Source: CAZXCQ01 sp964639275
Lineage (GTDB): Bacteria; Desulfobacterota; DSM-4660; Desulfatiglandales; Desulfatiglandaceae
Assembly (NCBI GenBank): GCA_964639275.1
Contig: CAZXCQ010000147.1
Span: 1-15,836, forward strand
Length of the DNA stretch: 15,836 nucleotides
Direction: 5' to 3'
Positions within the stretch are counted from its first letter, which is position 1. Every line of letters begins with the position of its first letter. The notes beneath the pieces were generated by a model, which worked only from the letters and a program-made list of their open reading frames with translations, was not told the origin of the DNA and did no database searches. The translations under genes and the position numbers were made by a program. Below are positions 6,429 through 14,307 of this stretch, in pieces.

Positions 6429-7487
6429 ATGCAAAGAATCCTTTCTCGAACAATAGAGTCGTTGGAACAGGGTGAGCCTGCGGTGTGGGCCACGGTGATA
6501 GAGCAGAGCGGTTCGGCGCCGCGGGGTGCCGGAAGCCGTATGCTGTTGCTGCGGGGTCAGGAGATCCTGGGATCCGTGGGAGGAGGTCTAGTGGAGGCAA
6601 GATCGGTGGAGATCGGGAGGGCTCTCTTGGATCAACCTGGGCAGAAGGTCCTTTCCCTTTCGCTTACCGGAAATCAGGTTGCCGAGACAGGGATGATCTG
6701 CGGGGGCGAGATGGCGGTCTTTGTGGAAGCTGTCCCACCGGATGCCCTCCCCTTCCTGGGGGTGTTTCAGGAGGCACTTTCAAGGTCAGATCCCCTCCTT
6801 TTTTTAACCCTGATCAGTGAAAAATCGATTCCCTATGAGGCCAGACACGTCCTCTGGGGAAAGGGGGGGAATATTGCCGGGGGATTGCCCTTTTGGGGTG
6901 ATCTCAACGACGCCCTCCGGCAAGTGGTTGCGGCTGAAAGACCCGTTCTCCTGTCGGTTCCCGGTCAAGATGACCCAATTTATGCCGAGCCTATTGAAAG
7001 GCCATCCGTGCTCTACCTCTTTGGGGGTGGACATGTCTCGCTTGAGGTCGCATGGATCGCTCACCGTGTGGGTTTTGAGATCGTCATTGTTGACGACAGG
7101 GAGGAATTTGCCAACCGGGAACGGTTTCCCATGGCCTCTGAGGTCCGAGCCCTTCCCTTTGAAGAGGCAACCCGCGACGCGGCGCTTGGGCCGAGGGACT
7201 ACGTGGTGATTGTGACCCGAGGGCACCTGCACGATCTGGCGGTGTTGAGAAAGGTCATAGGCCAATCGCCGGGTTATATCGGGATGATCGGGAGTCGGCG
7301 CAAAAAGGCGATGATTTTTGAGCAACTCCAAAACGAAGGGGTGAGCCAAAAAGAGCTGGACGGGGTGCGTGCCCCGATTGGGATTGATATCGGGGCGGAG
7401 ACCCCTGCGGAGATTGCGGTCAGCATCGTCGCCGAGCTCATCGAGGTGCGTGCCCAGGCCAGAGAGACGGGGGCCGTCTCCTTATGA
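6429..7487 (+). CDS. xdhC: XdhC/CoxI-family molybdenum hydroxylase maturation factor
   Basis: This 352-residue protein has both XdhC domains. The N-terminal domain has GSAPRGAGSRML (28-39), GSVGGGLVEA (48-57) and GMICGGEMAVFVE (88-100), with the conserved Cys at 91. The C-terminal Rossmann domain has LYLFGGGHVSLEVA (195-208), VDDREEFANRERFP (221-234) and YIGMIGSRRK. XdhC proteins bind the molybdenum cofactor, aid its sulfuration and deliver it to xanthine dehydrogenase-type enzymes. The start at ATG 6429 has GAGGAG at 6416-6421, seven bases away; an in-frame TTG at 6414 would overlap the yqeB stop and has no better site. The gene ends only 20 bp from the convergent ATPase stop. It lies alone with yqeB, so the client enzyme is elsewhere. 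Confidence 0.92.
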   Translation: MQRILSRTIESLEQGEPAVWATVIEQSGSAPRGAGSRMLLLRGQEILGSVGGGLVEARSVEIGRALLDQPGQKVLSLSLTGNQVAETGMICGGEMAVFVEAVPPDALPFLGVFQEALSRSDPLLFLTLISEKSIPYEARHVLWGKGGNIAGGLPFWGDLNDALRQVVAAERPVLLSVPGQDDPIYAEPIERPSVLYLFGGGHVSLEVAWIAHRVGFEIVIVDDREEFANRERFPMASEVRALPFEEATRDAALGPRDYVVIVTRGHLHDLAVLRKVIGQSPGYIGMIGSRRKKAMIFEQLQNEGVSQKELDGVRAPIGIDIGAETPAEIAVSIVAELIEVRAQARETGAVSL

Positions 7488-7506
7488 CGCGGTCTCTACC
7501 GGTCAT
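7464..7506. terminator. Two small hairpins between convergent xdhC and ATPase genes
   Basis: Inside the last codons of xdhC, GAGACGG (7464-7470) pairs with CCGTCTC (7474-7480) over a GGG loop. Next, ATGAC...CGGT (7484-7493, one bulged G) pairs with ACCG-GTCAT (7498-7506) over a CTCT loop. The second hairpin spans the whole 20-bp gap between the stops. Neither is followed by a clear U-run, so a shared two-way terminator is possible but not proven. Confidence 0.35.
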
Positions 7507-7507
7507 T

Positions 7508-10039
7508 TCATGACAGATGCGGATGGGGGTGGAGTGGCTGATTGACGGTCTTGAGGTATCTTTGCCTGTGTTTGGCCCGATCCTCGATCAAGTGGTAGAC
7601 ACCCACCTTGATTGCGTCCTGAACAAACATCCATACCATGTTGTAGACCCAGACCAGACCGATCAACCCCCATGGCAGGGCCGGGACCAACCACCCAAAG
7701 GCACACATGAGCACCGCCAGAATCTGGGTGCCCACGATGGCACAAAACAGGGACCTGGAGGGAAATGGCGGCATAAAAAAGGGCCTCTTTGTCCGCGTAA
7801 GGAAGAGCATGAGATGCCCCCCCGCCACCAGCTGCAAAAAGAGCATGGTCTGCAAATGGGGCTTATCCATCTGTATCCATTGCTGCCACGCGGGGTTTTT
7901 GAGCCACACCCATCCGATGAGAACAAGGCCAAAGGTCTCGGCAACAGCCAGCAGACCGAGGACCGAAGATACCGTCAGTACGCGGCTCATCTGCCAGCGC
8001 ACCGGTCTGGGATCGATACGGGTGTTGTCGTAGGCAATGGTCATGATGGGAATATCATCCAACAAGGCCAGGATGATGATCATCACCGCGGTGAGGGGAG
8101 TAAAGTCAAAGGCCAGCATCGCCAGCACAACAAAAAACATGATGTCGATGGTCATGGCAATGCGGTAAATGGTGTAGCTCATCATCCGTTCAAAGATCTG
8201 TCTCGCCTCCTCGATCGCCTTGATGATGACCGAGAGCCCCGGGGCGGTCAGTATCAGGGCTGCGGCAGCACGGGCCGCATCCGTAGCCCCGGCGACAGCG
8301 ATCCCAGTGTCTGCCTGCTTTAGGCCAGGGGCATCGTTGACCCCGTCTCCCGTCATGCCAACCAGGTGCCCCCGTTCCTGAAGCGCCTTGACAATGCCGT
8401 ACTTATGCTCAGGAAATACCTGGGCAAAACCATCGGCCTGTTCTATCTTTTCTGCCATTTCCGGGCTCAGATGAGCGGGATCTACATCGCCTTTGAAAAG
8501 CTCTGTGGCCGGTTGAATGCGTGACCCCATACCCAGCCGCCCGGATATCTCCGAGGCAATGGCGACGTTGTCGCCCGTGATCATGTGCACCTTCAGCCCG
8601 TGCCTTTTGGCCTGGGCAATCGTCTCGGCTGAGTCTTCCCGGGGGGGATCAAAGAGGGGCAAGATGCCCATGAACTGCCATCCCCCCTCGCGGGTGGATC
8701 TTGCTACGCCCAACGTCCGATACCCTTTGGACGCCATCTCGTCGACCACCCCTTCTGCCTTTTCACGGGTCTCATGGTCCACATCGCACATACCCAGAAT
8801 CACCTGGGGGGCGCCTTTTGTGTATTTGACAATCTGGCCGCGGGGGTCCTTGACGGTGCCCTCGGTGCGCTTGCCAACCGGGTCAAACGGCAAGAATTCT
8901 GTCTGCTCGTATTTTTCAAGCACGGCCCTGTCCTTGAGCCCGCTGAATACGGCCAGGTCGATGGCATCCCTGTCCTCGGCCTTGGAGGCGAGCGCCCCGG
9001 AAAGGATCAGTTCTTCTGCATCTTTTGCCGCAAATGTCACGGGATCGCCCAGGGTCAGCTCATTTTTTGTCAGGGTGCCGGTCTTATCGGAGCAGAGGAC
9101 ATCAATTCCGGCCATTTCCTCAATGGACTGGAGCCGTGAGACAATGGCCTTTTCCCTTGAGAGCGACAGGGCGCCCAGCGCCATGGTCACCGAAAGAACA
9201 GCAGGCATGGCCACAGGGATCGATGCGATCACGAGGATCAGTACAAACTGAACCAGCTCAAGAACCGGCTCCCCGCGATAGAGTTCCACCGCGATCAGTA
9301 TGATGCTCAGCCCAACGGCAACAAAGATCAGAAAGTCACCGATGCGCATCACCGCCTTCTGGAAGTGGGAGACGGCCCCGGCCTCACCCACCAGCTTGGC
9401 CGTGCGGCCAAAAAAGGTATTGGTCCCGGTCCCGGTCACCAGGGCCACCATCTCCCCCTGCTTGGCCACCGAGCCCGAGTAGGCAATGTCGCCCACCTTT
9501 TTGTTCACCGGAAGGGACTCCCCGGTGAGAGCGGCCTGGTCTATGCTGATATAGTCCCCTCCGATCAGTTTGACATCCGCCGGGATGATGTCACCCAGTC
9601 GCAGGCGGATAATATCGCCCGGCACCAGGTCCACGGCCGCCACCTCTTGCCACTTGCCCCCTCGCAGGGCCCGCGCCTTTAGGGCAAGCCCCTTTTTGAG
9701 CGCCGCCAGGGCGTTCGATGCCTTGTGCTCTTCCCAGAAGCCTATGACGGCGTTAAAGCCCAGAAGCACCCCGATGATCACCGCGTCCAGCAAGTGCTGC
9801 ACCACCAGGGAGAGGATCAGGGCCACCTCGATCATCCACGGAATAGGGCCCCAGAAATACCCCAGAAACTTCAGGAGGGGGCTCTCGCTTTTTTCCTCCA
9901 GGGCATTGGGGCCATACTGCTCGAGGCGCTTTCTGGCCTCCTCCGCCGATAGCCCCTCATTGCTTGATGAGAGTGTCTTAAAGAGCTCTTCAGGACTCAT
10001 CTTTTCAGCCTTTTCACTGCTGACCTGTTGGGCTTCCAT
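7508..10039 (-). CDS. P3A-type plasma-membrane proton-pumping P-type ATPase
   Basis: This 843-residue membrane protein uses ATP to expel protons. Visible in order: an N-terminal cation-ATPase domain (about 14-55), M1-M2 (about 62-100), the actuator TGES (172-175), M3-M4 with ASIPVAMPA (272-280), phosphorylation motif DKTGTLT (Asp318), nucleotide-binding KGAPQVIL (408-415), MITGDN (486-491) and GDGVNDAP (564-571). M5-M6 follow with ALLDDIPIMTIAYDN (658-672), then four more helices. The M6 signature and the compact size match the P3A proton pumps of archaea, plants and fungi, rather than the larger calcium or sodium pumps. There is no long regulatory C-terminus. The start at ATG 10037-10039 has AAGGAGG ten bases upstream. 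It follows larA on the same strand after a 209-bp repeat-rich gap. Proton specificity is inferred from family. Confidence 0.93.
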   Translation of the reverse strand: MEAQQVSSEKAEKMSPEELFKTLSSSNEGLSAEEARKRLEQYGPNALEEKSESPLLKFLGYFWGPIPWMIEVALILSLVVQHLLDAVIIGVLLGFNAVIGFWEEHKASNALAALKKGLALKARALRGGKWQEVAAVDLVPGDIIRLRLGDIIPADVKLIGGDYISIDQAALTGESLPVNKKVGDIAYSGSVAKQGEMVALVTGTGTNTFFGRTAKLVGEAGAVSHFQKAVMRIGDFLIFVAVGLSIILIAVELYRGEPVLELVQFVLILVIASIPVAMPAVLSVTMALGALSLSREKAIVSRLQSIEEMAGIDVLCSDKTGTLTKNELTLGDPVTFAAKDAEELILSGALASKAEDRDAIDLAVFSGLKDRAVLEKYEQTEFLPFDPVGKRTEGTVKDPRGQIVKYTKGAPQVILGMCDVDHETREKAEGVVDEMASKGYRTLGVARSTREGGWQFMGILPLFDPPREDSAETIAQAKRHGLKVHMITGDNVAIASEISGRLGMGSRIQPATELFKGDVDPAHLSPEMAEKIEQADGFAQVFPEHKYGIVKALQERGHLVGMTGDGVNDAPGLKQADTGIAVAGATDAARAAAALILTAPGLSVIIKAIEEARQIFERMMSYTIYRIAMTIDIMFFVVLAMLAFDFTPLTAVMIIILALLDDIPIMTIAYDNTRIDPRPVRWQMSRVLTVSSVLGLLAVAETFGLVLIGWVWLKNPAWQQWIQMDKPHLQTMLFLQLVAGGHLMLFLTRTKRPFFMPPFPSRSLFCAIVGTQILAVLMCAFGWLVPALPWGLIGLVWVYNMVWMFVQDAIKVGVYHLIEDRAKHRQRYLKTVNQPLHPHPHLS

Positions 10040-10105
10040 TCGTGTCCGGCCTCCTTTCCTTGGAGCTTGGCCCACCATCTCTCCCTGGTCTGCCTGACGC
10101 ATTTC

Positions 10106-10253
10106 CTAAGTGCTTCGATTCGCAAATACCATAACGTATTTTGATAACTATAACCTGTGCAGTTGCACACTCGCCTCGGCTGAGCTCGTCGCAGGCAGCA
10201 CTTAGTCCCGAGTGAATAGATACGTCATCGAATTTATGAATCGAGGGACTAAG
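10106..10253. repeat. Structured intergenic element with nested inverted repeats, covering the larA stop codon
   Basis: Three copies of a CTAAG-type end occur here. CTAAGTGCT (10106-10114) is inverted perfectly as AGCACTTAG (10197-10205), enclosing a 100-bp unit. The second copy continues as CTTAGTCCC (10201-10209), inverted perfectly as GGGACTAAG (10245-10253), which contains the larA TAG. The outermost ends also match: 10106-10122 agrees with the reverse complement of the right end at 13 of 17 positions. In the middle is TGTGCA-GT-TGCACA (10156-10169). This could be a miniature inverted-repeat element, a REP-like unit, or a 3' processing/terminator structure for larA mRNA. Confidence 0.5.
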
Positions 10254-11529
10254 CCATGACAGGCACCGTAATGCTGCCTGCTGGAAAGACTGTGACGTCT
10301 GCCTCCGGCAATTCAGCCTCTATCCTCCGCAGGGCATCCTCCACGGTGCTTTCATAACTCATGTTCATCGCTTCCACTTCGGAGCGGGACATATCCTCGC
10401 ATACATAGGTGATTCTGTATTTTTCAAGCAGCAGTTTGAGGTGGACCACAAAATACCAGGCAGATATTCCCGCCCTTCTGGCTATGGGGTTGACATCTCC
10501 ACCAATGGTGTCCCGTAGTTCTCTGGCAAAGCTTTTTCCGTTTTTGAGTGCCGGAACCAGGGGTTCAAACTGCTCTGGCAGCGAGTTCCGGCCCACCAGG
10601 ATGATATGGCCACCGGGTTTGGCCGCGATAGCCCCGGGGCTGACCCCCTTTACTGCCTGGATTCCCCTGTCAAGCGGATAGCTCCCCGAGATGACCACAT
10701 CGGCCTTTGCCGGCACTGGAACCCCATATTCCTTTAGCAGGTTTTCACTGGTGACTTTGCTGATCTCGCAAATGTCGCCAGCATAGACATTTGTCACCTC
10801 GTTTTTGACATTCATGGTCAGATCCACCTTGTACTGAACACCTGCCATCCGGGTCATCTCATCCTGTTCGGCGTGAAAATGGTTTCCTTCTATGACCCCC
10901 AAGACCGTCCCGGGGCTGGCAAGCCACTTCATGTGATGTTCAAGGATAGACTGGAAGCTGAACACACCGGGCATCACGATCTTGGACCCCCCGCCCACAC
11001 CAGAGGCAAAGTGAGGAATACAGCTGCCGATTCCCACACAGAATTCGGCCTCAAAGACCACGGGATTTACCTCAACGAGCGATCCATAAGTGGTCCTGCC
11101 GAGGATGACGTTGTCCTCCGAGTTTGAATCGTGGATCAACACACGGGGAGACAGACGATCATAGGCTTCTTTTCCGATCTTCTCGATGATCTGTTCTCTG
11201 GTCGGTGTGGGATGAGAACCCAGTGCGCAGATTGCCGTGATGTGATGATCCTTTACTCCCGCCGCATTGAAACGTTTTAATATTTCCGGAAACACGAGAT
11301 ATGCGGGGGTGGGACGGGTCAAGTCATCGAAGAGGATAACGGCCTTCCCCGGTTTGGCCATCTTTTCGATTCGGGGTGCAGCGATGGGATGATCCAGCGC
11401 CCGGGCAATCTCCTTTTTCACATCTGGAAGTCCCTCATATTCGGTCGGTTCGCCCCGGGTGAGCAGGTTCCACTTAGAGGGGAGATCGAAGTAGGCCTTT
11501 TTGTTTCCATAATAGACATAGTTTTCCAC
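10249..11529 (-). CDS. larA: LarA-family nickel-pincer 2-hydroxyacid racemase/epimerase
   Basis: This 426-residue protein matches lactate racemase LarA (DUF2088 family). It has FDDLTRPTP (67-75), GSHPTPTRE (104-112), PHFASGVGGGSKIVMPG (172-188) and ILEHHMKW (195-202). Residues His106, His173, Lys183 and His198/199 fall where Lactobacillus LarA has catalytic His108 and His174, cofactor-binding Lys184 and nickel ligand His200. The nickel-pincer nucleotide chemistry is therefore probably kept. LarA homologues act on various 2-hydroxyacids, so lactate is not assured. The cofactor enzymes LarB, LarC and LarE are not in the window. The start is GTG at 11527-11529, with AAGGAG seven bases away; no ATG is as well placed. 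Its promoter lies about 70 bp upstream. The gene precedes the proton ATPase on the same strand. Confidence 0.88.
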   Translation of the reverse strand: MENYVYYGNKKAYFDLPSKWNLLTRGEPTEYEGLPDVKKEIARALDHPIAAPRIEKMAKPGKAVILFDDLTRPTPAYLVFPEILKRFNAAGVKDHHITAICALGSHPTPTREQIIEKIGKEAYDRLSPRVLIHDSNSEDNVILGRTTYGSLVEVNPVVFEAEFCVGIGSCIPHFASGVGGGSKIVMPGVFSFQSILEHHMKWLASPGTVLGVIEGNHFHAEQDEMTRMAGVQYKVDLTMNVKNEVTNVYAGDICEISKVTSENLLKEYGVPVPAKADVVISGSYPLDRGIQAVKGVSPGAIAAKPGGHIILVGRNSLPEQFEPLVPALKNGKSFARELRDTIGGDVNPIARRAGISAWYFVVHLKLLLEKYRITYVCEDMSRSEVEAMNMSYESTVEDALRRIEAELPEADVTVFPAGSITVPVMA

Positions 11530-11566
11530 GGTGCATCTCCTTTTTTGGCTGGGGATTTCACAATGG

Positions 11567-11584
11567 GGTTAACCTTATCGCGAT
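11567..11584. repeat. Two 8-bp palindromes in the larA leader
   Basis: GGTTAACC (11567-11574) and ATCGCGAT (11577-11584) are both perfect palindromes, two bases apart, between the predicted larA transcription start and its GTG. They may be regulator sites. Short palindromes arise by chance, so this is weak. Confidence 0.25.
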
Positions 11585-11602
11585 GCCGTTTTCGGGAAAA
11601 AA

Positions 11603-11632
11603 ACTATATGAAAAAATGGGGTCGTCCGTCAA
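11603..11632 (-). promoter_or_regulatory. Sigma70-type promoter for larA
   Basis: On the minus strand TTGACG (11632-11627) and TATAGT (11608-11603) each match five of six consensus bases, with an 18-base spacer. The spacer includes a run of six T. Predicted start near 11596 gives a leader of about 67 bases to the GTG start. Confidence 0.6.
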
Positions 11633-11674
11633 GACGAAGGAACGAGAAATGGAAAAAAAGAGTTCCGTTACAGG

Positions 11675-11703
11675 TTGACAAGGGAGCATTGAATCATGTT
11701 AAA
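11675..11703 (+). promoter_or_regulatory. Possible promoter for the acyl-CoA synthetase gene
   Basis: A perfect TTGACA at 11675-11680 is followed after 17 bases by GTTAAA (11698-11703), only three of six -10 matches. It points at the gene starting at 11901, which would give a leader of about 190 bases. The -10 lies inside the adjacent inverted repeat, which could mean regulation. Weak call resting mostly on the -35. Confidence 0.3.
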
Positions 11704-11731
11704 GAGGCATTAACAAACCGGTAATGCTCCC
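11682..11731. repeat. Nested inverted repeat between divergent larA and acyl-CoA synthetase genes
   Basis: GGGAGCATT (11682-11690) is inverted perfectly as AATGCTCCC (11723-11731). Inside it, GTTAA (11698-11702) is inverted as TTAAC (11710-11714). The structure starts two bases after the TTGACA at 11675. The rest of this 371-bp divergent region (11732-11887) holds no gene, RNA motif or repeat that I recognise. Confidence 0.5.
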
Positions 11732-11900
11732 GATTGACGTTTGTGTTAGAGTATGCTCAAAGGCAGAAACGTTGTGGAAGGCCTGTATTTATCCCGAAAG
11801 AGGCAAAACCCAGAAGGGCAAAGAGAATGATCTGCGCTAGAGTTTGGACGCTGGCCCTGTAAATTATTGCTAAGGGTCACAAAGCAAAAGGAGAGGTCGT

Positions 11901-13505
11901 ATGGAGTTTGCGGGCAAAGGCATCGGTCCGATGCTTGATGAGATATCAGAGGCGTTTGCCAAAAGGGATGCCCTTATCCACACTGAGAGGAGTGTCAGGT
12001 ACAACTACGCCATCCTGTCATGGGAGATTGATCGGATCTCAATGGGCCTTCTGGGGATGGGGATTGGCACCGGGGACAGGGTGGCTATCTGGGCGCCAAA
12101 TATCCCCGAGTGGGTGATTTCGATGCTGGCACTTGCCGGGATCGGTGCGGTTACCGTTCCAATTGACACAGGTATTGATCAGGAGGGGCTTCGATTTATC
12201 GTCGAGCAGTCGGGATGCGGGGCCATCATAATCGACGGGGATTCTGAAAACGAGGATGACGCTCACGTGGATATGGCCATTCAACTGAGAGAATCTGTCC
12301 CTTCCCTTGAGAAGGTCTTTGTTGTTGCTGGGAGACCCATACCCGGGACCGTCACATGGGCTGAACTCGCCGCCCGCGGAGAGGATGTAACGCCGGCCGA
12401 ACTCCAGAGGGTCAAGGATGGCGTCAGGCCTGAAGACCCTGTGGCCATCATGTACACCTCTGGCACGACGGGGAATCCAAAGGGGGTGGTCCTTGACCAC
12501 CTGGGGTTGATAAACAAATCCATGGCCTCCACGGAGCGTCAACGAGTCACCCACGAGGACAGGCTTTGCCTCTTTTTTCCGCTTTTCCATATGTTTGGAA
12601 ACACCTGTATTGCGCTGGCAGGGCTCCTGAGGGGGGCCGCTCTTGTCATGCCCTGTCAGGCCTTTGATCCCTCCCGGATCCTCCAGGCGATTGATAAAGA
12701 GGGGTGTACGGCCATCTATGCCTCTCCCAGTATGCTCATCTCCCTGCTGGACCACCCGGAGTTTGACAAAAGGCGATGGAAGGGTGTCGTGAGGGGAATC
12801 ATCGGTGGATCTCCATGTCCCATGGAATTGATGAGGAGAGTGACCGAGGAGATCGGTGTCTCCGGGATTACCGTGGCCTATGGCATTACCGAGACCTCTT
12901 CGTGGCTGACCATGACCCGTCCTGATGACCCGATAGAGCTGCGGGTATCGACCATCGGAACCCCGCTGGAGTGCTGCCGAGTCAAGATCGTAGACCCGGT
13001 GAGCGGTGAGGATCTTCCTCCAGGGAGCCAGGGGGAGTTATGCACAAAGGGTTTTTTGATGAAAGGCTATTACCGGATGCCCGGTGCAACCGCCGCGGTC
13101 ATTGATCAGGCGGGATGGTTTCACACGGGAGACCTGGGTGAAATGGATGAGCAGGGTTATGTGAAGATCACAGGCCGGTTAAGGGATGTGATCGTCAGGG
13201 ATGGCACAGAGATCTATCCGGTGGAAGTGGAGGAGGTCTTATACGGGTTGCCAGGGGTATTGGAGGCCCAGGTCTTTGGCTTTCCGTATCCCAAAAAGGG
13301 GCAAGAGGTGGCAGCATGGGTAAAGGCAAAGGAAGGGTCCGGGCTATCCGTCGAACAAGTCACCGGGTATGTAAAAGACCACCTTTCTGAGGACAAACAG
13401 CCGCACTATTTCAAGATCGTCACGGGTTTTCCCATGACCAGGAGTGGAAAGGTACAGAAATTCAGACTTGCCGAGATGGCAGAAAAGGAATATCTGGAGA
13501 AATAG
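11901..13505 (+). CDS. AMP-forming acyl-CoA synthetase (fatty-acid CoA ligase type)
   Basis: This 534-residue adenylate-forming enzyme activates a carboxylic acid with ATP and joins it to CoA. Visible motifs: the phosphate loop YTSGTTGNPKG (185-195), the aromatic FHMFGN of the acyl pocket side (229-234), YGITETS (327-333), WFHTGDLGEMDEQGY (406-420), hinge GRLRD (425-429) and the C-terminal SGKVQKF with catalytic Lys517. Length and order are those of FadD-like and medium-chain acyl-CoA ligases. The IYPVEVEE segment is preceded by RDGTE rather than the more common GGEN. The ATG at 11901 has AAGGAGAGG upstream at good spacing. It is divergent from larA, and its last 44 bp overlap the opposite-strand tatD gene. 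The acid used cannot be read from sequence. Confidence 0.93.
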   Translation: MEFAGKGIGPMLDEISEAFAKRDALIHTERSVRYNYAILSWEIDRISMGLLGMGIGTGDRVAIWAPNIPEWVISMLALAGIGAVTVPIDTGIDQEGLRFIVEQSGCGAIIIDGDSENEDDAHVDMAIQLRESVPSLEKVFVVAGRPIPGTVTWAELAARGEDVTPAELQRVKDGVRPEDPVAIMYTSGTTGNPKGVVLDHLGLINKSMASTERQRVTHEDRLCLFFPLFHMFGNTCIALAGLLRGAALVMPCQAFDPSRILQAIDKEGCTAIYASPSMLISLLDHPEFDKRRWKGVVRGIIGGSPCPMELMRRVTEEIGVSGITVAYGITETSSWLTMTRPDDPIELRVSTIGTPLECCRVKIVDPVSGEDLPPGSQGELCTKGFLMKGYYRMPGATAAVIDQAGWFHTGDLGEMDEQGYVKITGRLRDVIVRDGTEIYPVEVEEVLYGLPGVLEAQVFGFPYPKKGQEVAAWVKAKEGSGLSVEQVTGYVKDHLSEDKQPHYFKIVTGFPMTRSGKVQKFRLAEMAEKEYLEK

Positions 13506-14286
13506 GGGCCGGCCAATCTTGACGATTTGTATCAATGTATAGCAGCCGGGTGTTTTCTCTGACCGCCTTGAGCACAGATTCCAGGGGTAGCCCCTTTATC
13601 TCTGCGATGGCACGGGCACCGATAGAAAGATTTGCCGGTTCATTACGAATCTTGGGCTCCGGACCCAATACCGGGCTGTCCGTTTCCAGGAGAAGGCATT
13701 CCAAAGGCAGGTTTTTGACGAGCCTTTGTTTCTGCGGGGATCTTATGACCGAGGGCGGGATGGAGAAGAAGTACCCGGCCTCCACTCCGGGCAGGGCATA
13801 AGAGGCCTTGCCGTCAAAGGCATGCATCTGGACCCTTTTCGCATTGCTATCCAGTAGGAGTTTCAGGGTGTGATGCCCGGCTGAACGCGAATGGACATTC
13901 AAAGGGAGATCCAGCTCGAGGGACAACTGGATAAAGCGGGAAAAGATCTCTTTCTGAAGTTCTTTTTGCTCCTCCTCTTTGACCACCCAGAAATCGAGAC
14001 CCACCTCGCCGATCGCCGAGAGTCTGTAATGGTGCCCTCGAATGAATGACGCCATCTCTTCCGCCGCATCAAGGTCCAGGTGCGTCGGGTAAAGCCCCGC
14101 CGCTGGTTTGATGATGGGGAATTCTTCCGAGAGTATCAGATTACGGCGGGCATCCCTATGGTCTTCACCGACGGCAATAATGGCCTTGATTCCTGACACC
14201 CCGGCGCGTTCGAGCACTGCCCTGCGATCATGGTCAAAAGAGGCATCACAGATGTGGGCGTGCGTATCGGTCAGGTCTGCATTCAT
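13462..14286 (-). CDS. tatD: TatD-family metal-dependent hydrolase/DNase
   Basis: This 274-residue TIM-barrel amidohydrolase carries all expected metal ligands: DTHAH (His9, His11), GEVGLD (Glu94), NVHSR (His132), MHAFDG (His155) and ETDSP (Asp203). TatD proteins are magnesium-dependent 3'-5' exonucleases or related phosphodiesterases. The family normally ends soon after the NTRxLF motif, here NTRLLYID. About 20 further residues (QDWPAPISPDIPFLPSRQV) form an extra tail, and much of that tail is encoded in the 44-bp overlap with the acyl-CoA synthetase gene. The ATG at 14284-14286 lies 21 bases after the stop of the MBL gene, so the two are probably co-transcribed. No clear ribosome-binding site is seen, which suggests translational coupling. 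Confidence 0.9.
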   Translation of the reverse strand: MNADLTDTHAHICDASFDHDRRAVLERAGVSGIKAIIAVGEDHRDARRNLILSEEFPIIKPAAGLYPTHLDLDAAEEMASFIRGHHYRLSAIGEVGLDFWVVKEEEQKELQKEIFSRFIQLSLELDLPLNVHSRSAGHHTLKLLLDSNAKRVQMHAFDGKASYALPGVEAGYFFSIPPSVIRSPQKQRLVKNLPLECLLLETDSPVLGPEPKIRNEPANLSIGARAIAEIKGLPLESVLKAVRENTRLLYIDTNRQDWPAPISPDIPFLPSRQV

Positions 14287-14307
14287 ATCGTGGTATGTCT
14301 CGAGGCG

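Noticed and set aside
11780..11850. Cyclic-di-GMP (GEMM-type) riboswitch in the acyl-CoA synthetase leader
   Set aside because: CCCGAAAGAGGCAAAACC looks vaguely similar, but the conserved GGGACGCAAAGC block and pairing are absent.
11840..11872. Sigma54-like TGGCCC...TTGCT before the acyl-CoA synthetase gene
   Set aside because: Spacing between the GG and GC elements is 14 bases instead of 10.
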